From positions 1-32,902 of the forward strand of contig JAFGTG010000285.1 of the NCBI GenBank assembly GCA_016934255.1: a stretch of 32,902 nucleotides of DNA, written 5' to 3'. Of this stretch, positions 17,458-26,900 are shown in pieces. Every line of letters starts with the position of its first letter. The first letter of the stretch is position 1. Below the pieces are notes generated by a model that saw only the letters and a list, made by a program, of their open reading frames with translations, searched no databases and was not told where the DNA came from. The DNA is from Sedimentisphaerales bacterium. Lineage in GTDB: Bacteria > Planctomycetota > Phycisphaerae > Sedimentisphaerales > Anaerobacaceae. Position numbers and translations under genes: made by a program.

Positions 17458-19112
17458 GAAATATCGTAGAAATGCTTATGTCCCTTAGAAAAGCAGTCAC
17501 CACAACCTATAGCACCGTGTTAGTTTTCCAGGCATTCCTGCTGTCCTCGTGTATCTGGCCGCATCAACAGACTCGCGTCAACAAGTTCTCGCCTGAGACC
17601 AAGATTGATTCCTCACGGAACCAGCCGAAGACCGATTCCGTTAAAGTGGCTGATGCAAACGAGGTTGCCACATCCAAAGGTCCTTTGAGAATTGGAGTTC
17701 AGGAAGCGATTCTGCTGGCCATGGAGAATAACCAATCGCTCCTCATTGAAAGAATGAATCCGCAGATACAACGCACATTCGAGCAGGAGGAGCTTGCCGT
17801 TTTTGATCCATTATTGAGCCCGGAAGTTTCCAACAGAAGGACCGTCGCCGACCGACTTTCCCGGGCCGGCTCCAGTACCGAAAGCTCCAAGGTGGACTCC
17901 ATTACCGGCTCAGTTTCTCTGGCAAAGCTGTTTGCGACCGGCACGGCCCTTGACCTGGAGGCCAGCACAAACTATACGGACTCATCCCTGTACAGTGATA
18001 CCTTCACCGCCAATCGTATCGGATTAACGGTCACCCAGGCTCTTTTACGAGGGATGGATCTCAAAGCCAATCTGGCCCGCGTCAATCAGGCCAGATTGGA
18101 TACCCTCATCTCTCAGTATGAGCTTCGAGGCTTCACGGAGATTCTTATCGAACAGGTGGAGTCGAAGTTCTGGGATTATGCGCTGGCCAACAGACAGATC
18201 GAAATCTACACGAACTCGTTAAACCTGGCCGAGAAACAGATGACCGAAACGCAGGAGCGCATCAAGATAGGAGACCTGGCCGAGACGGAGTTGGCCGCCG
18301 CTCAAGCGGAGATGGCCCTCCGAAGGGAAAATCTGATCAATGCCCGAAGTACTCTTGCCCAGGAACGCCTCGATTTATTGCGGCTACTGAATCCATCCGG
18401 GAACATCGATTGGAACCGAGATGTCATTCTTGAGTATGACGCATCCTTGCCGGACGTCAAGCTCGATGATGTTGCAGAACACGTTCAGGTTGCGCTACGA
18501 ATGCGGCCGGACCTGAATCAAGCCAGGCTCGAGATACAGCGTGGCGATCTCGATGTCGTACGAACCAAAAACGGGCTGCTACCCAAGATGGATATGTTTA
18601 TTTCTCTTGGCAAGACAGGCTATGCTGATACGTTCAACAGAGCCTTGGATGATTTGGACGGGGATAGTTACGATGTTACCTGGGGCTTGGTTTTCGAAGG
18701 GGCTCCAATCAACCGAAGCGCCCGGGCGCAGTACGCACGCGCCGTGGCCACCAAGCAGCAGCTTCACCAGGCCCTTGAAAACCTTACGCAACTCATACAG
18801 GTCGATGTGCGCTCGGCCTATATCGAGGTAAACCGGGCCCTGGAGCAGATCTCTGCAACCACCGCAACCCGCAATTTTCAGGAGGAGAAACTCCGTGCCG
18901 AGACCGAAAAATTCCATGTCGGCAAATCCACCTCGCTGCTGGTCGGCCAGGCCCAGCGGGATTTTGTTGCCAGTCAAATCGCCGAGATTCAGGCGGTTGC
19001 AAATTATCTTAAGGCTTTGGTGGACCTGTACAGACTCGAAGGATCTCTTCTGCATCGTCGAGGGCTTGTCATCCCGGGCGGAGAGCCTGGGACACTCGAT
19101 CTGCAGAAATGA
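17454..19112 (+). CDS. Outer-membrane efflux factor (TolC/OprM-like lipoprotein)
   Basis: This is a 552-residue outer-membrane channel of the RND system. Translation may start at the TTG at 17454 overlapping the pump stop, or at ATG 17478 (MSLRK). Neither has a strong ribosome site, so coupling to the pump is likely. From either start a lipobox LLSSC follows the hydrophobic segment, implying acylation at Cys33 (Cys25 from the later ATG). Two OEP repeats follow, with typical helices such as LAVFDPLLSPEVS, VTQALLRGMDLKANLARVNQARLD, LNLAEKQMTETQERIKIGDLAETELAAAQAEMALR, and in the second half ALRMRPDLNQARLEIQRG and KFHVGKSTSLLVGQAQRDFV. It completes the tripartite operon. The 235 bases that follow contain no further efflux gene. 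Confidence 0.92.
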   Translation: MRNIVEMLMSLRKAVTTTYSTVLVFQAFLLSSCIWPHQQTRVNKFSPETKIDSSRNQPKTDSVKVADANEVATSKGPLRIGVQEAILLAMENNQSLLIERMNPQIQRTFEQEELAVFDPLLSPEVSNRRTVADRLSRAGSSTESSKVDSITGSVSLAKLFATGTALDLEASTNYTDSSLYSDTFTANRIGLTVTQALLRGMDLKANLARVNQARLDTLISQYELRGFTEILIEQVESKFWDYALANRQIEIYTNSLNLAEKQMTETQERIKIGDLAETELAAAQAEMALRRENLINARSTLAQERLDLLRLLNPSGNIDWNRDVILEYDASLPDVKLDDVAEHVQVALRMRPDLNQARLEIQRGDLDVVRTKNGLLPKMDMFISLGKTGYADTFNRALDDLDGDSYDVTWGLVFEGAPINRSARAQYARAVATKQQLHQALENLTQLIQVDVRSAYIEVNRALEQISATTATRNFQEEKLRAETEKFHVGKSTSLLVGQAQRDFVASQIAEIQAVANYLKALVDLYRLEGSLLHRRGLVIPGGEPGTLDLQK

Positions 19113-19212
19113 CTGTTACTCTATATAGTATGAATAAGTCAATTCTTCGCTCAATTACATGGCTCTTCTTTTGTTTAATGCCACATGGAGTGTTGCATCT
19201 TGAAGAAACTCA

Positions 19213-19241
19213 TTGAAATGACGATATAGTCTTGATATTAT
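19213..19241 (+). promoter_or_regulatory. Sigma70-like promoter of LamG/Fn3 paralogue 2
   Basis: TTGAAA (19213-19218) and TATTAT (19236-19241) are 17 bases apart. This gives a leader of about 100 bases before the ATG at 19348, similar to the arrangement in front of paralogue 1. Confidence 0.58.
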
Positions 19242-19347
19242 AGAGTTAGAATTATACAGGAGTCTCTCAGGAAAAATTTAAAGCTGCGCAGGAGCACCTT
19301 TTCTGAAGTTAAATGCGAAGTCCCGTTCAGAATAAAGGAGGCGTACT

Positions 19348-21354
19348 ATGTGTAAGAAATTAATGTCAATATGTATGGCGTTGGCTGCGGTGTTTGGATT
19401 TTTTCAGACCTGTTCCTTTGCTGCGGATGAAGAGCCGCCCAAAAACAGGTTTGTCTTTTCCAAAAAATTCGAAAATATAGCAGATAACTCATGGTCGAAT
19501 CTCGAATTTCCCGAGGATGTACAACCGCCCGGATTGTACTACATTGAATTGACCGAACTGGAAGGAACAGTAGGCTGCTGGGGTTCAAAAAAGAACCCTT
19601 ATGAAGATGGTCCCAACGGTGAGCTCCTGATAGCCTGGAGAGACGGAGAACCGATGGAAGGCAACAACGATTCCGATTTCAGGCTACAGTATCGTCCGAC
19701 CGAAGGCACATGGGTGGAACTCATCATCATCGCTCCACAAGGGGCTATCGGCGACGACTGGTATCCGTTCGGTTTACAGGAGGCCCAGGAATCCATCGGG
19801 CAGACCTTTATTGCGCTGGAAGCGTTCACTGGCGTCGGACTTCAGACACCAACATGGGTCACAAATGACAGCGGGTGCGCCATATCGCTCTACTCGGCGG
19901 CGCCGGAGAAAGCTGAGCTGGCCTCTGATCCCACCCCGAAGGATGGCACCCTTCACGAGGACACATGGGTGACCCTGAGTTGGAGGGCCGGAGCTTTGGC
20001 AGTCTCACATGATGTGTATCTCGGTGACAGTTTTAATGACGTCAGCGAAGCTACGCGAGATTCGGATGTTTTCCGCGCCAACCAAACGACAACGTTTTAT
20101 GTCGCCGGCTTTCCGGGATATGCTTATCCGGAGGGTTTGGTTCCGGGCACGACGTATCATTGGCGAATTGACGAGGTTAACGACGCACATCCGGACAGTC
20201 CGTGGAAGGGTGATGTCTGGAGTTTTTCGATCCCGCCCAAAACAGCCTACAATCCCGATCCGGCCGATGGAGCCGACTCAGTGGCCGCAGATAAACGACT
20301 GAGCTGGACACCTGGCCTCGGGGCAAAATTGCATACCGTCTATTTCGGTAAGGACTTTGAAACCATCGCCAATGCGACTGGAGGAGTCCCCTCAGGCCCA
20401 GCGACCTACAATCCCGGCTCGCTTGAACAAGAAAAGGTTTACTACTGGCGAATTGATGAATTTGACGGCCTCGCGACGTACAAAGGCGATGTTTGGGCCT
20501 TTGCGACACTCGGCGCGGTCGGCAATCCACAGCCAGCCAACGGGGCGACCGATGTAGGGATGACCACGATCTTAAGCTGGACGCCAGCGGATAACGCCGC
20601 TTCACATCAGGTGTACCTCGGACGGGACAAGGACATGGTGCGCATCGCTGATACTGGCTCGCCCGAGTACAAAGGAGCCAAGATGTTGGGGGATGAAAAT
20701 TACGATCCCGGATTACTCGAACTAGGTACCACGTATTATTGGCGCGTGGACGAGGTGTATAGTGGGGATCCCGTCAAAGGCCCCATATGGAGCTTCACGG
20801 TAGGTGATTATCTTCTGATCGAGGATTTCGAGAGCTATACCGACAATGACGCCAATGGTGAAGCAATCTGGCAAACGTGGATTGACGGCTTCGGTGTTGC
20901 CGATAATGGAGCGCAGGTGGGTTATCTGGTGCCTCCATATTGTGAGCAAACGATTGTTCATGGCGGCGCCCAATCCATGCCGCTGTTGTACACTAACGAA
21001 ACCGGTGTTTTAAACTCGGAAGCATCGCTGACTTTAACCGCAATGCGCGGCTGGACGATCGCCGGTGTCGCAGAATTGTCGCTGTGGTTCCGGGGAGTTT
21101 CAGGAAATGCAGCCGAGCCCTTGTATGTGGCAATTTCCAACAGCGCTGGCTCGCCGGCGGTTGTGGCTCACGATGATTCGGATGCTGCTACGGGCGGCAC
21201 CTGGAGCCAGTGGCGTATTTCGCTATCGGCCTTTGCCGATCTGGGCATTAACCTGAGCAACGTGGATAAGATTGTAATTGGCCTGGGCAGCAAAGGTGGT
21301 GCGGCAGCCGGCGGTACAGGTATAATATACATCGACGACATCCGCTTGTATTAA
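19348..21354 (+). CDS. Secreted Fn3-like modular protein, paralogue 2, with a distinct N-terminal domain
   Basis: This is a 668-residue exported protein. A ribosome site AAAGGAGG precedes the ATG, and MCKKLMSICMALAAVFGFFQ starts a signal peptide ending near SFAAD. Residues about 25-188 are a domain unlike LamG, containing FENIADNSWSNLEFPEDVQP, GLYYIELTELEGTVGCWGS, ELLIAWRDGEP and TWVELIIIAPQGAIG. I do not recognise it; it is probably a beta-sandwich of the carbohydrate-binding type. From about 190 the protein matches paralogues 1 and 3: three Fn3-like repeats, each with YYWR/YHWRIDE plus GDVW/GPIW, and the FESYTD C-terminal module ending YIDDIRLY. Its C-terminal half is very close to that of paralogue 3, even at the DNA level (20460-21350 against 22690-23580), which points to recent duplication or gene conversion. 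The role is inferred to be glycan binding or adhesion. Confidence 0.83.
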   Translation: MCKKLMSICMALAAVFGFFQTCSFAADEEPPKNRFVFSKKFENIADNSWSNLEFPEDVQPPGLYYIELTELEGTVGCWGSKKNPYEDGPNGELLIAWRDGEPMEGNNDSDFRLQYRPTEGTWVELIIIAPQGAIGDDWYPFGLQEAQESIGQTFIALEAFTGVGLQTPTWVTNDSGCAISLYSAAPEKAELASDPTPKDGTLHEDTWVTLSWRAGALAVSHDVYLGDSFNDVSEATRDSDVFRANQTTTFYVAGFPGYAYPEGLVPGTTYHWRIDEVNDAHPDSPWKGDVWSFSIPPKTAYNPDPADGADSVAADKRLSWTPGLGAKLHTVYFGKDFETIANATGGVPSGPATYNPGSLEQEKVYYWRIDEFDGLATYKGDVWAFATLGAVGNPQPANGATDVGMTTILSWTPADNAASHQVYLGRDKDMVRIADTGSPEYKGAKMLGDENYDPGLLELGTTYYWRVDEVYSGDPVKGPIWSFTVGDYLLIEDFESYTDNDANGEAIWQTWIDGFGVADNGAQVGYLVPPYCEQTIVHGGAQSMPLLYTNETGVLNSEASLTLTAMRGWTIAGVAELSLWFRGVSGNAAEPLYVAISNSAGSPAVVAHDDSDAATGGTWSQWRISLSAFADLGINLSNVDKIVIGLGSKGGAAAGGTGIIYIDDIRLY

Positions 21355-21469
21355 CCGAGTGACTTTGATGCAAAATAAAAAGCAGCTCTCACTTACAGTA
21401 ACATCAGGATTGATAAGTTTGTTAGGTATGAGCCTCAAGACTATTAGCTCTGCAGTGAGGAGGATTATC

Positions 21470-23584
21470 ATGTGTAAGAAACTAAATGGCCTGGTTGCCT
21501 TTGTCCTAGTGCTGAGTATGGTACGGAATGTTCCTGCGGATCTACTCGTTCACTGGAGGTTAGACGAGGGTTCCGGTACCATCACCGCCGACACGTCCGG
21601 CAATGGTAGAGATGGTACATTCACCGGTGATCCGCAGTGGGTGACTGGACACAACAACCCCGGTGCGCTGCATTTCGACGGCGTCGATGATTTTGTTTCC
21701 CATGTCTTGCCTGGAGACCAAGCGTATGCAGCTTTCACTATCGCAGTGTGGGCTAAGGCTGATGACGTTGATCAGGCCCAATTGGCGGCCGTATTTGCCA
21801 GCCGTTTCCCTGGTGGAGCCACTGGCGCAGGTTTCCAGTTGGATATAGATACCCAGGTTACCCCCCAAGTCTACCAGATTCGTCCTAATAATGATAGTGG
21901 GATATTCGGGAATGCTACCACGGACTGGGTACATCTTGCCGTAGTCTGTGAAGGTGTCTCCGCGCAACTCTACTACCAGGGTGTTCCGACCAATCAAGCG
22001 ACTCTCGTCAGTAACCTCTTTAACGAGTTCACGATAGGTGTGAACAGGGCGAGAAGCCGGTTCTTCGCCGGGGCGATTGATGATCTTCGCGTATATGACC
22101 ACGCGCTGACCGATGCTGAGATTCTACGTACCATGGAAGGTGAACCTTTCCCGTTTGCGTTAAACCCGACTCCCGCCGATGGTGCCCTGCACGAAGATAC
22201 CTGGGCGAATCTGTCCTGGTCGCCGGGCGCTCTGGCCGTCTCTCATGACGTATATCTGGGCGACAATTTCGACGACGTCAACGACGGCGTCGGAGACACC
22301 TTCCGGGGCAATCAGGAGGGAACTTTCCTCGTTATCGGCTTACCCGGCTTCCCTTATCCTGACGGCCTTGTTCCGGGAACAACCTATTACTGGCGAATTG
22401 ACGAGGTCAATGACGTCGATCCGAATAGCCCCTGGAAAGGCGATGTCTGGAGCTTCTCAATTCCACCCAAAACCGCATACGATCCCGATCCGGCTAATGG
22501 AGCCGACTCAGTGGCTACAGATGCGCGATTGAGCTGGACGCCTGGCTTCGGGGCGAAATTGCATACCGTCTATCTCGGTGATGACCTTGAAACTATCGCC
22601 AATGCAACTGTGGGAATCTCCTCCGGCCCTGCGAGCTACACCCCCGGTTCGCTTGAACAAGAAAAGGTTTACTACTGGCGGATTGATGAATTTGACGGCC
22701 TCGGGACGTACAAAGGCGATGTTTGGGCTTTTGCGACACTCGGCGCGGTCGGCAATCCACAACCGGCTAACGGAGCGACCGACATGGGAATGGCCACGAT
22801 CTTAAGCTGGACGCCGGCGGATAACGCAACCTCACATCAAGTGTACCTTGGACTGGACAAAGACACGGTGCGCAGCGCCGATACCGGCTCGCCCGAGTAC
22901 AAAGGTTCCAAGGCGCTGGGGGGTGAAAGCTACGATCCCGGATTACTCGAGCCGGGCACCACATATTATTGGCGTGTGGACGCGGTGTATAATGGGAATC
23001 CCGTCAAAGGCCTCGTCTGGAGCTTCACGGTAGGTGATTATATTCTGATCGAAGATTTCGAGAGCTATACCGATGATGACCCGAACAACGAAGCGATCTG
23101 GCAGACATGGATCGATGGCTTCGGTGTTGCTGATAATGGCGCGCAGGTGGGTAATTTAATTCCCCCGTATTGCGAGCTAACGATTGTGCATGGCGGCTCT
23201 CAGTCGATGCCGCTTCTGTACACCAATGAAGCCGGAGTAACGAACTCCGAGGCTTCTCTGACGCTAGCGGCCTTACGAGACTGGACCCAAGCGGGCGTTG
23301 CGGAGTTGTCACTGTGGTTCAGGGGTACTTCGGGCAATGCGGTTGAGCCGCTATATGTAGCTGTATATAACAGCGTCGGCGTTCCTGGGATTATAACGCA
23401 CGATGACCCGAGCGCGGCCACAGTTCGCTCTTGGGTGCAGTGGCGTGTTCCACTACAGGCCTTTGCCGTTCAGGGAATCAATCTGACCAGCGTAGATAAA
23501 ATTGCCATTGGCCTGGGCAGCAAAGGAGGCGTAGCTGCAGGGGGTACAGGTACGGTGTACATTGACGATATTCGGTTGTATTAG
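21470..23584 (+). CDS. Secreted LamG/Fn3-like modular protein, paralogue 3
   Basis: This is a 704-residue exported protein. The frame is open from 21359, but the true start is the ATG at 21470: AGGAGG lies just upstream, and MCKKLNGLVAFVLVLSM forms a signal peptide parallel to that of paralogue 2. Residues about 20-222 are a LamG domain (LLVHWRLDEGSG, DTSGNGRDGTF, LHFDGVDDFV, TIAVWAKADDV, FAGAIDDLRVYDHALTDAEI). Three Fn3-like repeats and the FESYTD C-terminal module follow as in the other two paralogues. The gap to paralogue 2 is 115 bases. A weak promoter (TTGTTA 21419, TATTAG 21442, 17-base spacer) may lie in it, or the pair may be cotranscribed. A stem-loop terminator follows the gene. No catalytic residues or sorting signal were found; it is likely a surface glycan-binding protein. 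Confidence 0.85.
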   Translation: MCKKLNGLVAFVLVLSMVRNVPADLLVHWRLDEGSGTITADTSGNGRDGTFTGDPQWVTGHNNPGALHFDGVDDFVSHVLPGDQAYAAFTIAVWAKADDVDQAQLAAVFASRFPGGATGAGFQLDIDTQVTPQVYQIRPNNDSGIFGNATTDWVHLAVVCEGVSAQLYYQGVPTNQATLVSNLFNEFTIGVNRARSRFFAGAIDDLRVYDHALTDAEILRTMEGEPFPFALNPTPADGALHEDTWANLSWSPGALAVSHDVYLGDNFDDVNDGVGDTFRGNQEGTFLVIGLPGFPYPDGLVPGTTYYWRIDEVNDVDPNSPWKGDVWSFSIPPKTAYDPDPANGADSVATDARLSWTPGFGAKLHTVYLGDDLETIANATVGISSGPASYTPGSLEQEKVYYWRIDEFDGLGTYKGDVWAFATLGAVGNPQPANGATDMGMATILSWTPADNATSHQVYLGLDKDTVRSADTGSPEYKGSKALGGESYDPGLLEPGTTYYWRVDAVYNGNPVKGLVWSFTVGDYILIEDFESYTDDDPNNEAIWQTWIDGFGVADNGAQVGNLIPPYCELTIVHGGSQSMPLLYTNEAGVTNSEASLTLAALRDWTQAGVAELSLWFRGTSGNAVEPLYVAVYNSVGVPGIITHDDPSAATVRSWVQWRVPLQAFAVQGINLTSVDKIAIGLGSKGGVAAGGTGTVYIDDIRLY

Positions 23585-23627
23585 ACCACTCCATAGCTGC
23601 AAATAGAATGGACTATCAAGGATACTC

Positions 23628-23671
23628 AAAAAGAGCTGGCGACTTGAGCAAGTTACCAGCTTTTTGTTTTT
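23628..23671. terminator. Stem-loop terminator, probably bidirectional
   Basis: AGCTGG (23634-23639) pairs with CCAGCT (23656-23661), and ACTT with AAGT pairs inside. The right side runs into TTTTGTTTTT, and the left side (read on the minus strand) into CTCTTTTT. It would end transcription of paralogue 3 and could also stop transcripts of the converging autotransporter gene. Confidence 0.75.
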
Positions 23672-23680
23672 GACCCTGTA

Positions 23681-23927
23681 CATTGAAGACGTTCCCGCCC
23701 GATAAATTTTTTCAAATTTTGTCTTTGGCCTTTAAAATAACATTTTTTAGAACCCGATTCGAAAAAAAAGGCTGGCGTGGAGACACAATGGCGACACGAT
23801 GTCACTGTGTCTTCACGGCTCTTTTTGAGCCTCAGAAAGATGTAACTTTGAATGCGTTGCGTCACTACTCAAAATCTTCAATTTGTGCTTGTTTTGCCAG
23901 CCACTCCTTGGCTTTTTTCCAGATGGC
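23681..23927 (+). repeat. Dispersed about 250-bp repeat, copy 2 (between paralogue 3 and the autotransporter)
   Basis: This is the partner of 11479-11731, with the same ordered blocks (CATTGAAGACG, CCCGATAAA, TTGGCCT, AACATTTTTT, GGCTGGCGTGGAGACAC, GCGACAC, CAAAATCTTCAATTTGTG, TTCCAG). It occupies nearly all of the space between the terminator and the autotransporter stop. On the minus strand one frame ends ...KEWLAKQAQIEDFE-stop, so it might be the remains of a gene 3' end. Copy 1 shows a matching but broken ending. Confidence 0.55.
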
Positions 23928-23932
23928 TTAGC

Positions 23933-26900
23933 TCAGAATTCGAAACGAAGTCCACCTAAGAGCTGATGAGCGTCATAATCGCTTCGAAACTCGCCGCTGT
24001 ATTTGACGTTCACGCTTATACCTTTCTTACTCAATAATGTCATATTACAGCCTACGATCAGCCCGTCCCGAGCTATATCACCACCTTCAGTCTTAAAACT
24101 TACGTTGGACGCACCTTCGAACGCGGCCACGATATGATTATCGTCAATATCGAAATCATGACGCCACGCCACAGTCAGTTCCGGGACGCAAGTGTCCGAT
24201 TTCCTCCCGAACGGCAGATAAAGCCGCAGTCCCAAATCAGACATCAGCGAATCCGTATGCCGATCATCAACCAGAAGATTTATGACCCCGGCACCGGATT
24301 CGCGGTAACTTTCTTCATCCAGATACGTGTACCTCAAAGCTGCAAAGGGCTGAAGAAGGTAAGCGGGAAAATCGAGATTGCGTCCGGTTTCTACGTACGC
24401 GGAGTACACATCGCCGTCATGGTCGCTCTTGGCGAGCCTGGTCAGTCCGCCGATCTGAACTCGCCGGCTGTTGTCGAACGCCTGATAGCCGTACGAAAAC
24501 GCCGTATCCAAATATTGACGCTCATTGAACCAGCTGCCATAGACGGAGCCGAATGAGCTCTTGATGTCACCGTTCCCCATAGTGTCGTCGAGTTTAATAT
24601 TGGTGTTGGACTGGCCGAAACTGACGCCGCCGAGAAAATCGTCCTTGAAAAGCCAATCTAATCCGACTCCGACACCCCCGAGACTGTATTCATAGCCGGC
24701 CAATTCATCATTGTCCTGGTCGCCCCACTGACCGAAACTCTCAATCCACCCGGCGTGTGCGTCTTTCTGTGCGGCACCGGGTACTCTGCCCGTGGCCTCC
24801 AGGTTGGAGCGTACGCTGTGCATACGCTTGACAAGCGTTTGGGCGTATTGAGATATTATATCAAATGTGATGGTGGTTGCCGAGTTATACAGGGCCGGGC
24901 TTAGGCTGGAAAACGCCGTACTCAATTCATTAGATGAGAGCGCCTGAAACGTACCGAGGACGGTGGAAAGATCTCCCGTCGCCTGGGGCATGATTCTATC
25001 CAGATATTCGCCGATACTTCTTTCCACTTTGTTCGACGCCACTGAAGCGTAGTTGTGCGGGCTGGCAGAGATGCGTACACGGTCTGATGCTTGCTCCATC
25101 GAGAATTCCAGAAGCGGCTTGGACTCTGGTAGGATGACCTCTGAGAATGATCCATACAATGCGTCAGCTGTAATGATGTCGTAGGTCATGTGTTCCCGGT
25201 AGAGCCCCTGTTCTCGTTCCACCGCAAGTGTTCCATCCAGATCGCCCCTCCCATTGATCTTCAACTGACCGTAGCCCCCAAGAGGACGGGCAACTGTCGT
25301 AAACAGGCCCGTCTCATGAAACGGATAATCACTGTCAATTTCGAGGATTCCCTCCCTGACGTCTAATTCTGTTACTGGCGTGAGTTCTGAAATTGTATAT
25401 GTTCCGACTCCCTGCTTCGTTGCATGGTCGAATCCCTCGATGCTACTACCAATGGATCCGTCGCCGTCCAATAGAAGTGTATCCGTACCCTCTCCGGCAA
25501 GGATCTGGCCATGAATGACTGAATTGCCGGTGAGTGTGAGCGTATCGTCACCCGGACCGAGAATTACATCACCTGTGATCATTGATCCGCCTGTAAGAAT
25601 AATGGTATCGTTTCCGTCAGCGGCATCAATACTGTATCCCGGACGAGTAGGTGCCAAAGCATCATCACTAAAATAAGCACCCGAATACATGGCAGTCGTA
25701 ATCCGCCCTTCATTAATAATAATATCATCTCCATCGCCTCCGAGGATACCGATGGCGCTAACTCCGTGCGTTGGTGCGCCGTTGATATAATAGGCCAGGG
25801 CACGTACATCGATAGTGCCGGTGTTGCGGATATAACTACCGCCATCACCCCCCATGATACCTGTGGCGGAAGCTGTTGATTTTGTCGAGGCGGTGACACT
25901 CGCATGACCACCGCCAGCATAAACCCGGGCCAGTGCTTTGGCGCTTACGTCGAGAGTCCCCGTATTTTCAATATCATTGTGACCCGCGCCTCCGTGAATG
26001 CCTACGGCTATCGCTTCGCTCGTGGCCCTCGATGTCTCGTATTCATCGGCAAGATTGTTATCACGTGTATCCGCATAGGCATACGAGTGTGCATCTGAAA
26101 AGGAGGTAACTGTGAGTGAACCGTCATTAAAGATGTTATCATTGCCCGCCCCCATCAGGATACCCCGGCCTGTCGCGTTTGCATGTGTTTCTGCCTTTGA
26201 ATAGCAGGTGCTCCAGCTCGAATAGGAATCGCTCCAGGCATAGACATCCCGGGTCTGGGCCTGTACGTCTATGATGCCTAAGTTGAGAACGTAATTCTCT
26301 CCGCCCGCGGCTAATATCCCGGTGGCCTGGGCGACGCCCGTGGCGTATGAATTGGCTTCCGGGTTGTAGTAATAGGAGCGTGCGTAGGTATGAGCGCCGC
26401 CGGCCGTGGTCAGGTCTGCGCGTGCCCGACCGAGTACATTCAGGATGCCGATATTCGTGATCTGCTTCAAACCATCACCGACCCGGATTCCCGCCGCATC
26501 AACGGTTGAGGTGCCGTTACAATTGGCCGTCGAATCCCGTGTGGTGATATTCGTGTTCACCCAGGCGATCTGTTGGGGATTCCCGCTGGCATCTTCACCA
26601 GCCAAGGCACGGACCGTCGTAATGCCTTCATTGGTAATTTGCTGCAGAGCTGTCAGACCGGTATCCGAAAAAGTCGTGAAACCCGTGGCAGTGGCACTCA
26701 GGACGGCTGTTGCATTGGCGAATTCCGAATTGGTGGGTGTATTGGCCCAACTTGTTGTACGTGCCGTCACGTCCAAAACGCCTTGAAGAGAATTAGTTAC
26801 AGTGCCGTCCGCTTCTATGCCTACAGCGACGGCATTAGAATCGCCATAGGCATTGGCCGTTGCCTGATAGTCCCGCGACCAGGCATAACCCTTGGGCGCG

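Noticed and set aside
9246-23584. PEP-CTERM or LPXTG sorting signals on the LamG/Fn3 paralogues
   Set aside because: All three end directly after the DIRLY or NIRLY strand with no sorting motif, hydrophobic helix or basic tail.
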